Assembly (NCBI RefSeq): GCF_002289565.1
Contig: NZ_NTFY01000009.1
Span: forward strand, 1 to 64,000
Direction of reading: 5' to 3'
DNA length: 64,000 nt
Source: Rhodopirellula sp. SM50
GTDB taxonomy: Bacteria; Planctomycetota; Planctomycetia; Pirellulales; Pirellulaceae
The notes under the pieces are model-generated. The model was not told where the DNA came from and made no database searches. It saw nothing but the letters and a program-made list of their open reading frames with translations. Both the position numbers and the translations under genes were made by a program. The stretch's first letter is position 1; the number at the start of each line of letters is the position of its first letter. This document shows, in pieces, positions 7,780-17,095 of the stretch.

Positions 7780-9312
7780 TCAATCGGCCAGGCCGACGAA
7801 GCGCTCGGCGGGCTCGTCCCATTGGGCCGCATTGTGTGGCGTGTAGGTCTTCACCGCAAAACTCTCCCGCACCAATTTGCGGGATTGCAGCACGGCGGTG
7901 GTCAGCTCCTGTGGGTTGCCGCTGCCGATCACGCCGGTGCCCACCATTTGCATCAACAGGTTCCCGATCGCCGTCGCTTCGACCGGCCCGGTGATCACGG
8001 TTCGATTGCAGGCATCGGCGGTCATCTGGCACAGCAGCTCGTTCATCGTTCCACCGCCAACGATATGAATCGTCTCGATGCGGTTGTCGACCAACTGTTC
8101 CAACATGCCCAAACAAACTCGGTACCGCAACGCCAAGCCTTCCAAGGAGGCGCGATAGTAACCGCCTTCGGCATCCGGTTTCGGCTGTCCCGTTTTCGTC
8201 GCAAACCCTTCGATCGCATCAAGCATGTCGGTCGGTGCGGCGAAGTCGGGATGGTCCGGGTCGATCAACAACTGAAACGGTGCGGCCGACTCGGCTTGGG
8301 TGACCATGGATTCCCACGTCACCTCGTTTCCGCGGCGTTGCATGGACTTGCGAAGCTGTTGGAAAATCCACAAGCCGCCGAGGTTCTTCAGCAAACGCGT
8401 GCTGCCGCCCACTCCGCCTTCGTTGGTGAAGTTGAATTCCGAGCACCGCTCGGTGACGCGTGGTGACGCCAATTCACAGCCCATTAGGGACCAGGTCCCG
8501 GAGCTGATGTAGCACCAATCCGGCTTCTCGGGCGCGAATCCGTCGACCGGCACCGCGAGCACCGCCGACGCGGTGTCGTGCGTGGCCGGCAAGACGACCG
8601 CGACATCTTGCAAACCCGTCAGCTCGGCAACCGAGGGTTGAACATTGCCCAAGGTGGTTGCAGGCAATGAAACGGGACCGAGCAGCTTGGTCGGAATGCC
8701 GAGTGCTTCGATCATTTCCGTCTGCCACCGGCCCGTTCGGGGATCGAGCATCTGGCTGGTGGAGGCGTTGGTGGCTTCGATGCTGCGTTTGCCCGAGAGC
8801 AACCAGTGAAAGAAGTCGCCCATCATCATGAAGCCGTCGGCAATTTGCATCGATCGCTCGTTGTGTTCGATGGCCGATAGCAGTTGAAAGACCGAATTGA
8901 TTTGCATGAACTGCAATCCCGTCGCTTCGAACATCCGTCGACGCCCTTGTTCGGCACCGCCGAGAATCTCAAAGGCGCGTTCGACCATGCCGTTGTTGCG
9001 GGCATCGCGGTAGTGCCGAATCGGCGACGCGATTTGGTCGTTTTCGTCGACCAAGACATAGTCGACGCCCCAGGTATCGACGCCGACCGATCGAATCGAC
9101 TCGAAACGGGTCGCCGCGATCCGCAGCCCCTCCAGAATCTCGGCCCACAAGCCGTGAACGTTCCACTGCAGCGAATTTTGAATCATCACCGGATCGTTGG
9201 CGAAACGATGCACCTCTTCCAGCTGCAACGTTCCGTCGTCGATGCGTCCGGCAATCACGCGGCCACTGGAGGCTCCCAAGTCAACGGCAAGATGAACGGG
9301 GGTGTTGGGCAT
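7780..9312 (-). CDS. rhaB: Rhamnulokinase (FGGY family)
   Basis: The 510-residue FGGY sugar kinase phosphorylates L-rhamnulose at C1. It shows the N-terminal phosphate-1 loop AVDLGASSGRVI, the substrate region LQWNVHGLW, SVGVDTWGVDYVLVDE, the Gly-rich VLPATHDTASAVLAVP and the C-terminal ATP-site segment HIVGGGTMNELLCQM. All are characteristic of RhaB rather than xylulo- or glycerol kinase. No isomerase or aldolase gene of the pathway is in the window. Planctomycetes often degrade rhamnose- or fucose-bearing marine polysaccharides, in line with the sulfatase at 43.5 kb. It heads a minus-strand run and overlaps the cyclo-ligase frame. Confidence 0.9.
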   Translation of the reverse strand: MPNTPVHLAVDLGASSGRVIAGRIDDGTLQLEEVHRFANDPVMIQNSLQWNVHGLWAEILEGLRIAATRFESIRSVGVDTWGVDYVLVDENDQIASPIRHYRDARNNGMVERAFEILGGAEQGRRRMFEATGLQFMQINSVFQLLSAIEHNERSMQIADGFMMMGDFFHWLLSGKRSIEATNASTSQMLDPRTGRWQTEMIEALGIPTKLLGPVSLPATTLGNVQPSVAELTGLQDVAVVLPATHDTASAVLAVPVDGFAPEKPDWCYISSGTWSLMGCELASPRVTERCSEFNFTNEGGVGGSTRLLKNLGGLWIFQQLRKSMQRRGNEVTWESMVTQAESAAPFQLLIDPDHPDFAAPTDMLDAIEGFATKTGQPKPDAEGGYYRASLEGLALRYRVCLGMLEQLVDNRIETIHIVGGGTMNELLCQMTADACNRTVITGPVEATAIGNLLMQMVGTGVIGSGNPQELTTAVLQSRKLVRESFAVKTYTPHNAAQWDEPAERFVGLAD

Positions 9313-9695
9313 GCGAGTGTCTCGGGGGGAAAAGAGGGAGCAGGTTGAAAGTCCCAGGTTCCAGAACCCTGAAATCTGGATCCGGAGGGTGGACCGTGGT
9401 CAATATAAATCTTCGCGGGGGCTCCGAGTAGCAGTCTCCGGACACATGCAAGCTCAGGAGCTGGCAATCGGCGTCGAGACTCCGTGTCGCCGGAACCGAC
9501 AGGAAAATGCTCGCGTTTTTCCGCCCCATCCGAGACAATGAGGTGCCGGGAAAACGATGTGCAAAAAAAGGGTCAGGAGCCTTTTAGGAAGAATAGGCAA
9601 ACAGCAGTTGCCCAAAGTGCCAAAAAGGCTCCTGACCCTTTTTCACCACAAAGTGCCAAAAAGGCTCCTGACCCTTTTTCACCAGCGGAAACGTC
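9313..9695. other. Divergent intergenic region with repeats
   Basis: This 383-bp space separates divergent rhaB and the potassium channel gene. About 250 bp next to rhaB hold nothing I recognise and must contain its promoter. The remaining part next to the channel is filled by the GGGTCAGGAGCC repeat described separately. Confidence 0.5.
9563..9679. repeat. GGGTCAGGAGCC hairpin repeat (REP-like), with one duplicated arm
   Basis: AAAAAAGGGTCAGGAGCCTTTT at the left is complementary to AAAAAGGCTCCTGACCCTTTTT at the right. The right arm occurs twice in tandem, each with a leading AAAGTGCC. The element ends 16 bp before the ATG of the channel gene. Same family as 43416-43497, 44984-45063 and 45069-45142. 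Confidence 0.85.
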
Positions 9696-11387
9696 ATGAA
9701 GTCATTCACAACGCTGTACCTGCATTTTATGCGGAACCGTGCCAGCCGCCGCAACCTGCGGGTGCTTGCTCAGTTCGTGGTCTCGTTGTTCGCAATGATT
9801 CTCGTCTACAGCGTGTTCTTTCACTACCTGATGGCCTGGGAAGGTCGTCGCTACAGTTGGATCACCGGCATCTATTGGACGTTGACGGTGATGTCCACGC
9901 TGGGGTTCGGCGACATCACGTTTCACACCGACTTGGGACGGTTGTTTTCGATGTTGGTGTTGATGAGCGGCACGTTGTTCATGCTGATCCTGCTGCCGTT
10001 TACCTTCATTCAGTTTTTCTATGCACCGTGGATGGAAGCCCAGGAGGCGGCGCGGGCACCTCGCGAGCTGCCTGAAGACACCGAGGGCCACGTCATCTTG
10101 ACGCACTACGGCCCGATCGACGCCGCGTTGATCAAGAAACTGACGCAGTACCAATATCCGTACGTCATCTTGGTGCCAGAAGTCGCAGAAGCGTTGCGGC
10201 TTCATGATCTGGACTTGAGAGTCGTCGTTGGGGAATTGGATGATCCGGAGACGTATCGGCTGTTGCGTACCGACAAGGCGGCGCTGGTGGCCACCGTCGG
10301 CACCGACGTTGTCAACACCAACGTCGCCTTCACCGCGCGTGAGGTCGCCGAGACGGTCCCCATCGCCGCCACGGCGGCCGACCTCGCTTCCGTGGACATT
10401 CTCGAGCTGGCCGGCTGCACTCGAGTGCTGGAACTGGCTGAAATGTTGGGGCGTTCGCTGGCCCGACGCGTGATCGGCCGCGACGCCAAGACGCATGTCA
10501 TCGGGCAATTCGATCAGTTGTTGGTCGCCGAGGCCAGCGCCGCTGGCACGCCGCTTGTCGGGCGAACGCTTCGAGACATTCGTTTGCGTGATCACGTCAA
10601 TCTGACCGTGTCGGGCGTTTGGGAGCGAGGGCACTATCAAAACGCTGGCCCGGACACGCTGATTGCCGAGAACACCGTTCTGGTGCTGGCCGGAACACGC
10701 GAGCAACTCGATGAATACGACAGCCTGTTCTGTATCTATCACGCCAGCGACGTACCGATCGTGATCATCGGCTACGGTCGTGTCGGATCCGCCACCGCGC
10801 GGGGGCTCACCGAGCAGTCGATCGATTATCGAATCGTGGAGAAAAATGCGAAATCAAACCGAGATGACGACCGGCTGATCGTCGGCGACGCGGCCGATCT
10901 GGAAATCCTCAAGCAAGCCGGCATCATGGAAACGTCTGCGGTCGTGATTACGACCCATGACGACGCGCTGAACGTCTACTTAACGCTCTATTGTCGGCGT
11001 TTGCGCGCCGACATTGAAATCATCAGCCGCGCGACGCTCGAACGAAACGTTCACACCTTGCACCGCGCCGGGGCCGATTTCGTGATCTCAGAGGCTTCGA
11101 TGGGGGCCAACGCGATCTTTAATCTACTGCACCGCAGCAACGTGTTACTGCTGGCCGAAGGGCTGGACGTTTTCAGGGTGACGGTCCCGCCGTCCCTTGC
11201 CGGCAAAACCCTGACCGAGGGCGCCATCCGCCAACGGACCGGCTGTAGTGTGATCGCCATTGACACCGCCGACGAAGTTCTCGTCAATCCGGATCCCAGC
11301 ACCACGCTGCCCACCGACGGGGAAATGGTCGTGATCGGCAGCGATGAATCACAACAGCGGTTCTTAGATCAGTATTTGAATCGCTGA
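9696..11387 (+). CDS. Two-TM potassium channel with double RCK (TrkA-N/TrkA-C) domains
   Basis: The 563-residue protein has two N-terminal membrane helices (about residues 22-45 and 83-106) flanking a pore loop. The K+ selectivity-filter-like sequence TLGFGD is at residues 68-73; the canonical filter is T-x-GYGD. A first RCK/TrkA-N-like domain follows (~120-250), then a TrkA-C-like segment (~265-340), and a second RCK domain with an intact nucleotide-binding GYGRVG (~353). A final TrkA-C domain spans ~475-560. This matches prokaryotic channels gated by ligands of the RCK ring. The Phe in the filter is a known variant. A GGGTCAGGAGCC repeat ends just before its start codon. It converges with the membrane-protein gene at 11411. 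Confidence 0.9.
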   Translation: MKSFTTLYLHFMRNRASRRNLRVLAQFVVSLFAMILVYSVFFHYLMAWEGRRYSWITGIYWTLTVMSTLGFGDITFHTDLGRLFSMLVLMSGTLFMLILLPFTFIQFFYAPWMEAQEAARAPRELPEDTEGHVILTHYGPIDAALIKKLTQYQYPYVILVPEVAEALRLHDLDLRVVVGELDDPETYRLLRTDKAALVATVGTDVVNTNVAFTAREVAETVPIAATAADLASVDILELAGCTRVLELAEMLGRSLARRVIGRDAKTHVIGQFDQLLVAEASAAGTPLVGRTLRDIRLRDHVNLTVSGVWERGHYQNAGPDTLIAENTVLVLAGTREQLDEYDSLFCIYHASDVPIVIIGYGRVGSATARGLTEQSIDYRIVEKNAKSNRDDDRLIVGDAADLEILKQAGIMETSAVVITTHDDALNVYLTLYCRRLRADIEIISRATLERNVHTLHRAGADFVISEASMGANAIFNLLHRSNVLLLAEGLDVFRVTVPPSLAGKTLTEGAIRQRTGCSVIAIDTADEVLVNPDPSTTLPTDGEMVVIGSDESQQRFLDQYLNR

Positions 11388-11410
11388 GAGGGACATCCTT
11401 GTTTTCGGGC

Positions 11411-12322
11411 CTAGACGGCCAAGCCGATCTCCGCATTCACTTCGCGGCCGCGACGCAACAGTAAGCTGATGGTCAGGATGACGCCGGCATACTCGAACAA
11501 CTCTTCGCCGACCGCAATCAATTCAAACGTCAGCGAGTAGTGCTGGTCTCCATCGTAGTCGTAACCCGCCGTTTGATACTCGACGTAGGTGCTGGCCATT
11601 TCCAACACGATGGCACCAAAAACGAACAGTCCGGCTGCGACGATCAATCCGCTGGCCAGCCACAGGGGCTGCCGGCGGAGAAATCGGATGAAGCAGACGG
11701 CAACCAACAGGCAGAGGATGCCGGCCGGAATGACCCAGGCATTCATCATGATGCCGCTGCGGTTCCCGAACAGCTCACCGACCACTCGGCTGGGAGCATT
11801 ATGGATGGACGCGATTTCATCGATCCCCATCAGCAACAACAAAACCGCGATCGCTTGCCAACTGAGTCGGTTTTCTACTTTGTCCCGGGGTGAAATGGAC
11901 CACGCCACGAGCGCGGCAAAGTGCAACAACGCGGCTGAGAACCAGGTCGGCAAATTGCCCTCGGCATCCACGTCAACCAGTTGGCGAAACCCCATCAACG
12001 ACGATGTCTCTGGACCGAAGATCAGATGGGCCGCGGCCGTCAAAACCAGAAAGATTGCTGCGATCAGGGCGAGGAACCAAGGCGTTCGCCGGCTGATTGT
12101 TACCGTGGTTCGACCTTGAGATGTGTCTTCTAGCACTCGAACGTTACTGCTGTACAAATATGAAGTTCCGCGATCGCCATCACCCGTTGGTTTGGGGCGG
12201 CGGTAGGGCGGACGTGCCGACTGAGCGTCGCCTGATTGTAGTTTGCCGGTACGAGCTGTCAGCCGAGTTTCGAAATCTCTAAGACGAGTTTCTGGCTGAT
12301 AAAGCCGCGAAGCGTCGGTCAC
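11411..12322 (-). CDS. Polytopic membrane protein of unknown function
   Basis: The product is 303 residues with a GTG start at 12322. The N-terminal ~80 residues are polar and charged. They are followed by about six hydrophobic segments (near residues 83-105, 128-145, 155-170, 192-212, 220-245 and 270-290). A few acidic residues sit inside or next to the helices (LLLMGIDEIASIHN, VGEELFEYAG). I recognise no family. The polar N-terminus may be partly untranslated if a downstream start is used, but no ATG precedes the first helix. It is convergent with the potassium channel gene, 23 bp apart. Confidence 0.7.
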   Translation of the reverse strand: MTDASRLYQPETRLRDFETRLTARTGKLQSGDAQSARPPYRRPKPTGDGDRGTSYLYSSNVRVLEDTSQGRTTVTISRRTPWFLALIAAIFLVLTAAAHLIFGPETSSLMGFRQLVDVDAEGNLPTWFSAALLHFAALVAWSISPRDKVENRLSWQAIAVLLLLMGIDEIASIHNAPSRVVGELFGNRSGIMMNAWVIPAGILCLLVAVCFIRFLRRQPLWLASGLIVAAGLFVFGAIVLEMASTYVEYQTAGYDYDGDQHYSLTFELIAVGEELFEYAGVILTISLLLRRGREVNAEIGLAV

Positions 12323-12490
12323 GCCGAAGGTGATGCCCGAATCGATTTCCTAACTGCGACGCGTTTGAATCGATGAGAGCGGGCAATGGTTCCACCTGCG
12401 GCAAACGCATTCAGGATGGAGACGGCAAGCTGGAAGCTTACCCCACTTTTAATCCCTGACAAAGCACGAGCGTTGTTGAGCTTTTGGCGG

Positions 12491-15400
12491 TTACTCTTTG
12501 GACCGCATGTGCGGCAGTCGCCGGCCTTGGGATTGGGCGACGTCGAGTTGGTCATTCAGGTCATCGACGGCCAGCGGAACGATCGGGATGGTCATCAAGG
12601 ACTCGGGATCGATCTCGCTGCTGGCGCTGCGTTTGGCGAGTTGCTCGACCTCTTCCTCCAATGCCGCCAGCCAGGCGGGCACGTCCAAGCCGGCGCCGGT
12701 CGGCGTGCGGGCCAGCAACTCGGCTTCTTCTTCCAGCAGTTCAAATCGCGAACTTTCGCGGCCGGCTTCGGCGTCCCGCATGGCGGGTTTGACCAAGGCG
12801 CGCATCCGCGCGATCGTCATCGGCTGGACGAATCGTTCCAGGATGCGATCGGCGACGGTGGGCATTCGCATCGAGTAGTTCTTTTGCATCTTGCGAAGCC
12901 GCATGACAAACTTCTCGGCCTCGGCGCCGATCCGTTCACTCAAACTGCGGCGCCACATCATCGCCGCGTTTTCCAGTCCGTTTCCGACCAGCACTTCGTG
13001 CGCCCACATGACGGGTTTCAGGTTCCACGCGATGCGTTCATAGCTGGCCCGCAGACGCAGGAAGTCCATGAACATGTAAACCAGATCGCCGCGGTCGCTT
13101 TGCGTCGTCGTGCTGTTGTAATCTTGGTACTCGGCGTGATGATCGATCAGCGTTTCGTAGACCAGCGTGATCCAGCGATTGGCCTGGTTCATGGACAGCT
13201 TTCCGTTCCGCAGATCCTCGAACAATTGCATGTCGGCGATCTGGGCGTCGTCTTCGTCGATCACCCGTTGCAGCCAGTCCGAGACGCCTTGGTGCAGGAT
13301 CGCGCGGACGTTGCCGAGTTGCAAAAACACCTGGGTGAAGATCGGGTCGCCGTAGCGGCGGATGAACTCGACCAGTCGTTCCCAGCTTTGGCGGTCGTTG
13401 ACCGTCTCGAGCGGCGACAAACGCAGCGTTTGGCTGTGGGCGAGCCACGAACCGAGCATCGTTTCGGTCAATCGTTCGACCAGCGGAATCAGGACATCGC
13501 CGATCGCGGTTTCGTCTCGGTTGAGTTCTTCGTAGTCACGGTCTTGGCGGACCGCGGCGGTCAACGCGTCGACCAAAGCCGTGAACCCGTCACGGAATAG
13601 ACTGTCAAATTCCGTGACCGCGCCGATTCCGACGCTGTTTTGCTGTTCCATCAAACGCGACACTTCGATCAAGCGGCACGCTTCGCTGACCAGTCCGCGG
13701 CGTGGCAGCCAGTGCATCAGGTGACGCAGCACACGTTGACGCAATCGGGCCAGATAAATTTTGACCGGGTCGCCGCCGCGTGAGATCGGAATGTACAGCA
13801 GGTTTTCGCGGCTGATCGCGTCGACGTATTCTGGGAACAGTTTGCGAGTCGATTCGACATCGCCGGCGATCAATGACGCATACAGTTTGACCGCTTGGAC
13901 GTCGTCGGCGGACATCTCGTCCAGCCCCGCTTCTTCGCCGGCCACCTGATCGGTCGACGATTCGCTGTGCTCGGCATCGGGGCGCAGCGATTCGTGGCGG
14001 CCGACGTGAGCGATGATCGCGCCGCAGATCAATCGCCGCGCGTCGGACATTTCGACCGCCGTGCCGATGATCCGTTCCATCAGTGAATCACGTAGCACCC
14101 GCGAGCGATCGTAGTCTCGCATCGACTCCTTGTCGCTGCCGCCAGGCGTGATCTTGTATTCGCGGACGGCATCGAGCAATTCCAGCAGTCCGATCCGGTT
14201 GACCTTGGCTCGTTGGGACCAATCGCGTAACGCCACCAGTTGGTCTTGGGCACGTTCGGCGTCGTCTTGGTCGTCGGTGATGACGATATCGGCAGCGACC
14301 GACCACATGCGAGCGAGCGATTGCAAGAAGGTCAGCCGATCGACCAGCCGTTTCCATTCGGCTTCCAGTTCGTCTCGGCTTCCGTCGCCGGAATACTCGA
14401 ACACCGCGCCGTCGACTCCGTCGTCGGTGGTGTCGCGATAGGAAACGCCGTCGTAAGCGGCGTCGTACAACCCGCCGGATTCGGAGTCGTCTTCATCGTC
14501 CGCGGTTTCGCCGGCGAGTTCGCGTTCCCAGTCACGCGGCGGTTTTGCGTTGTCAGCGAGTTCGAAACGGGGGGCCGACCAAAAGTCTTCGGCGTTGGCT
14601 TCCAAGTAATCGAAACACTTGCGTGCCAATGGCCAAATCTCCGACGTCTCACAACCGGCCCGCTGGGCATCGTCTTGGGATTCGTCTTCGAACTGGCCAC
14701 GCAGTCGCATCAGCCAACGCTCGGCCAACCGCGGCAACGAGTTGCCGCCTTGGCGAAGTCCGATTTCATTGGCGTTGCCGAGCCAGTGAATCAGCAGTGC
14801 CATCGAGGGCAGGAAATCGTAGCGTTCCAACAGCGCCGAGATCACCAGCGAATAGGCTCGGGGGGAATCGAAGAACTCGGCGTGGGGCGCCCAAAATTTC
14901 ACGTCGCCGGCCGCCGCACCGCCTTCGTGCCAGACGCGCAAGGCTTGGGCGACCAGACGCGCCGAATCGTAGGATTCCAGCGGATCGGCCGCTTCGAGTG
15001 ATTCGACCGTGTGGGCACCGAATTGGCGCCACCACTCGGCGACTTCGCGGTAGAGCTTGCTGATCGATTCGTATGCCGCGGCATCGTTGCGTGCCGCCGC
15101 TTCGCTCCAGACCTTGGCCATGTAGCTGAACAGTTGGTCGATCAAGTACAGCAGGTCGTCGGCGCGAGAATCGTGAACGCTGCATTCGGGGCTGGGGTGC
15201 AAGCTGAATTGGCCGGCAAAGCCGATCAAGTCCCAGGGATCGGCCAGGGCGCCGCACTTGATGGCCCGTTTGATCAGGTCATAGACGCGCTGCGGTACTT
15301 CCATCGCCTGGTCGAGTTTGCCGAACCGCAGGGCGCGCAGACCCAGCGTGGTTTCGCAGTCGATGCGGCAAATCATCCGCGCCGAGGCGGCCGGAACGAC

Positions 15401-16630
15401 ATCGATTTGTCGTCCCGCGGCGTCGGGGTATCCCATGCGGGCGTACAGTCGCGCCAATTGGACATGTTGGACTTGCGCGGCACGGCGTTCGGCCAAAGCC
15501 GCGTTCAAGTTTTGGCGGGCCGCACCGAAGGGCTGTCGGCGAACCTGCTGCTCGGCGTCCAACCGTTCGCGATGGTCTCCGGTCAGTTTGCTCAGCCGGT
15601 CCAAATAAAACGCGTCGCGATATTCCGCGATCGGCTTCATCAACGTGCTCAGCGTGACATCGCTGGAGTAAGCCGTCGGTCCCCAACCGCTGATGCCGCT
15701 GGCCATCAGGATCGTGCCGGCCAGAACCGTCGCCGCTTCGGTCATCAATTCGTCAGGGGTCAGCCCTTGGATTTCAACCTGTTCTTGATCGCTGACCCGT
15801 TTGAGTAGCGAATCGAGCGTGACCTGTCGCAGCACGAATCGATCGTAATACCCTTCGGGATTGACGCTGCGTTCGTCCCAGCCACCGAAGTGATAGTTGG
15901 GTCGTCGATTGACCGGGTGATCGAAATCATAGGCACGCGGGTCGAGCGACAATTCGGCCAGTTGTTCGAAATCGAACGAGGCGCTGCGGAGGACGTCGGG
16001 GTCGCTGTCGTGCAGGATCTGGATCGTTTGCGTGATCAGCTCGAAGTAGGGTCCCGCCGAGACGCCGGCCCCGCGGACATAGAGCGGGATCGGGCGGACG
16101 AACTCGTTCGGGTAGGGTTGGCATCGCCGGTTTTCCAAGACCGCGACGGGGCGATACCCGACGAAGTCATTGAGTTCGCCAATCGCTTGATAGACCAAGT
16201 CGGACTGTGTGTCCTCGTCGGCCGAGGCGTCCTGTTCGCTGTACAGTCGCAACAGGGATTCTGCGGCCCGGGCCAAGAAGAACCCGTTGAACAGGACCTC
16301 GGGTTCTTGGTGGAACAGCAAGTCCCGGTGGTAGTCCATGTAGGCCGGCAGCAATTCGCTGAGCAACAGTCGTGAGACGTCGCGTGCCTGGGTGATGTCG
16401 GCAAACGCGGACGTCGACTCGGCCAGCGTGACCAACGTTTGCTCGATCCAGTTATTGAGCACGAGCCAAGCCGGCGTTCCCGTCAAGGGATTGCCTTGGC
16501 TGGCGTGGTAATAGGCTTCGTTCCAAAGCGCAGCGATCGCGGGATCGCTGCTGCCGCTGGAGAAATTCAGGTACCCCGCCAACCGCTTGAGCGAATCGCA
16601 GATCGGCTCCGGTGGTGGAAGATTGGACAT
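12491..16630 (-). CDS. Very large conserved-looking hypothetical protein (1379 aa)
   Basis: The frame starts at ATG 16630 (MSNLPPPEPICDSLKRLAGY). An upstream in-frame start at 16678 adds only 16 unlikely residues. No signal peptide or membrane segment is visible. The sequence is largely helical in character and rich in Trp, Arg and Glu. A strongly acidic low-complexity stretch (DDEDDSESGG and following) lies roughly at residues 700-740. Helical segments on both sides resemble repeat scaffolds, but I recognise no domain. Codon use is like the neighbours', and antisense frames are clearly shadows. The gene lies 93 bp downstream of the histone-H1-like gene on the same strand. It is probably cytoplasmic. 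Confidence 0.75.
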   Translation of the reverse strand: MSNLPPPEPICDSLKRLAGYLNFSSGSSDPAIAALWNEAYYHASQGNPLTGTPAWLVLNNWIEQTLVTLAESTSAFADITQARDVSRLLLSELLPAYMDYHRDLLFHQEPEVLFNGFFLARAAESLLRLYSEQDASADEDTQSDLVYQAIGELNDFVGYRPVAVLENRRCQPYPNEFVRPIPLYVRGAGVSAGPYFELITQTIQILHDSDPDVLRSASFDFEQLAELSLDPRAYDFDHPVNRRPNYHFGGWDERSVNPEGYYDRFVLRQVTLDSLLKRVSDQEQVEIQGLTPDELMTEAATVLAGTILMASGISGWGPTAYSSDVTLSTLMKPIAEYRDAFYLDRLSKLTGDHRERLDAEQQVRRQPFGAARQNLNAALAERRAAQVQHVQLARLYARMGYPDAAGRQIDVVPAASARMICRIDCETTLGLRALRFGKLDQAMEVPQRVYDLIKRAIKCGALADPWDLIGFAGQFSLHPSPECSVHDSRADDLLYLIDQLFSYMAKVWSEAAARNDAAAYESISKLYREVAEWWRQFGAHTVESLEAADPLESYDSARLVAQALRVWHEGGAAAGDVKFWAPHAEFFDSPRAYSLVISALLERYDFLPSMALLIHWLGNANEIGLRQGGNSLPRLAERWLMRLRGQFEDESQDDAQRAGCETSEIWPLARKCFDYLEANAEDFWSAPRFELADNAKPPRDWERELAGETADDEDDSESGGLYDAAYDGVSYRDTTDDGVDGAVFEYSGDGSRDELEAEWKRLVDRLTFLQSLARMWSVAADIVITDDQDDAERAQDQLVALRDWSQRAKVNRIGLLELLDAVREYKITPGGSDKESMRDYDRSRVLRDSLMERIIGTAVEMSDARRLICGAIIAHVGRHESLRPDAEHSESSTDQVAGEEAGLDEMSADDVQAVKLYASLIAGDVESTRKLFPEYVDAISRENLLYIPISRGGDPVKIYLARLRQRVLRHLMHWLPRRGLVSEACRLIEVSRLMEQQNSVGIGAVTEFDSLFRDGFTALVDALTAAVRQDRDYEELNRDETAIGDVLIPLVERLTETMLGSWLAHSQTLRLSPLETVNDRQSWERLVEFIRRYGDPIFTQVFLQLGNVRAILHQGVSDWLQRVIDEDDAQIADMQLFEDLRNGKLSMNQANRWITLVYETLIDHHAEYQDYNSTTTQSDRGDLVYMFMDFLRLRASYERIAWNLKPVMWAHEVLVGNGLENAAMMWRRSLSERIGAEAEKFVMRLRKMQKNYSMRMPTVADRILERFVQPMTIARMRALVKPAMRDAEAGRESSRFELLEEEAELLARTPTGAGLDVPAWLAALEEEVEQLAKRSASSEIDPESLMTIPIVPLAVDDLNDQLDVAQSQGRRLPHMRSKE

Positions 16631-16723
16631 GGGGTGGGGGCAGCAAAAAGTAGGGCGACTCACCGAATCAGAGGACAAACAACGGTGGGCCGAATTCGAC
16701 AGGAACTGGCCTCACCGGGGGGG

Positions 16724-16993
16724 TCACTTTTTGGTCGTCTTTTTCTTTTTGACGCTCTTTTTCTTGGTGCTCTTCTTGGGGGCGGTCACGCTCTTGGCGA
16801 CGACTTTCTTTGCCGTCTTCTTGGCGGCTTTCTTTTTCGCCGGCTTCTTGGCGGTCACGTCGGCGGCGGCAGCCTTTTTCTTGCCGGCCTTTTTGGCGGC
16901 TTTCTTTTTGCCCGCCTTTTTCTGCTTGCCGCCAAAAATGTCTTCCCAATTGTTGGAGTACTTTTCGTTCGTTCCGATACGAAGAATGGTCAT
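16724..16993 (-). CDS. Lys/Ala-rich histone-H1-like basic protein
   Basis: The 89-residue protein has a short non-basic head (MTILRIGTNEKYSNNWEDIFGG) and a tail almost entirely of KKAAKK, KKPAKKK and TKKKSVKKKK repeats, like the C-terminal tail of eukaryotic histone H1 and bacterial Hc1/AlgP-like proteins. Such tails bind DNA or RNA non-specifically. The head motif resembles small planctomycete proteins sometimes labelled 'RNA polymerase sigma subunit', a label the sequence does not justify. A nucleoid-compaction role fits the condensed planctomycete nucleoid but is inference. The gene lies between EttA and the 1379-residue protein on the same strand. Confidence 0.85.
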   Translation of the reverse strand: MTILRIGTNEKYSNNWEDIFGGKQKKAGKKKAAKKAGKKKAAAADVTAKKPAKKKAAKKTAKKVVAKSVTAPKKSTKKKSVKKKKTTKK

Positions 16994-17095
16994 AGCTAAG
17001 TTTGGTTAAGGAAAAAAGGGAACTGCCGCATCGGCGGCATGACTGATTGGGGAATCAAGGTGTACGGCGTGTCGGCGGATTGACTGACCGGTGCG

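Noticed and set aside
7751-8116. 122-residue N-terminal extension of the cyclo-ligase frame
   Set aside because: It overlaps the conserved end of rhaB, is unlike any cyclo-ligase, and a start with a Shine-Dalgarno sequence exists at 7750.
16724-16993. Annotation of the Lys-rich protein as an RNA polymerase sigma factor
   Set aside because: It has no sigma region 2 or 4. The basic repeats fit a histone-H1-like DNA-binding tail.
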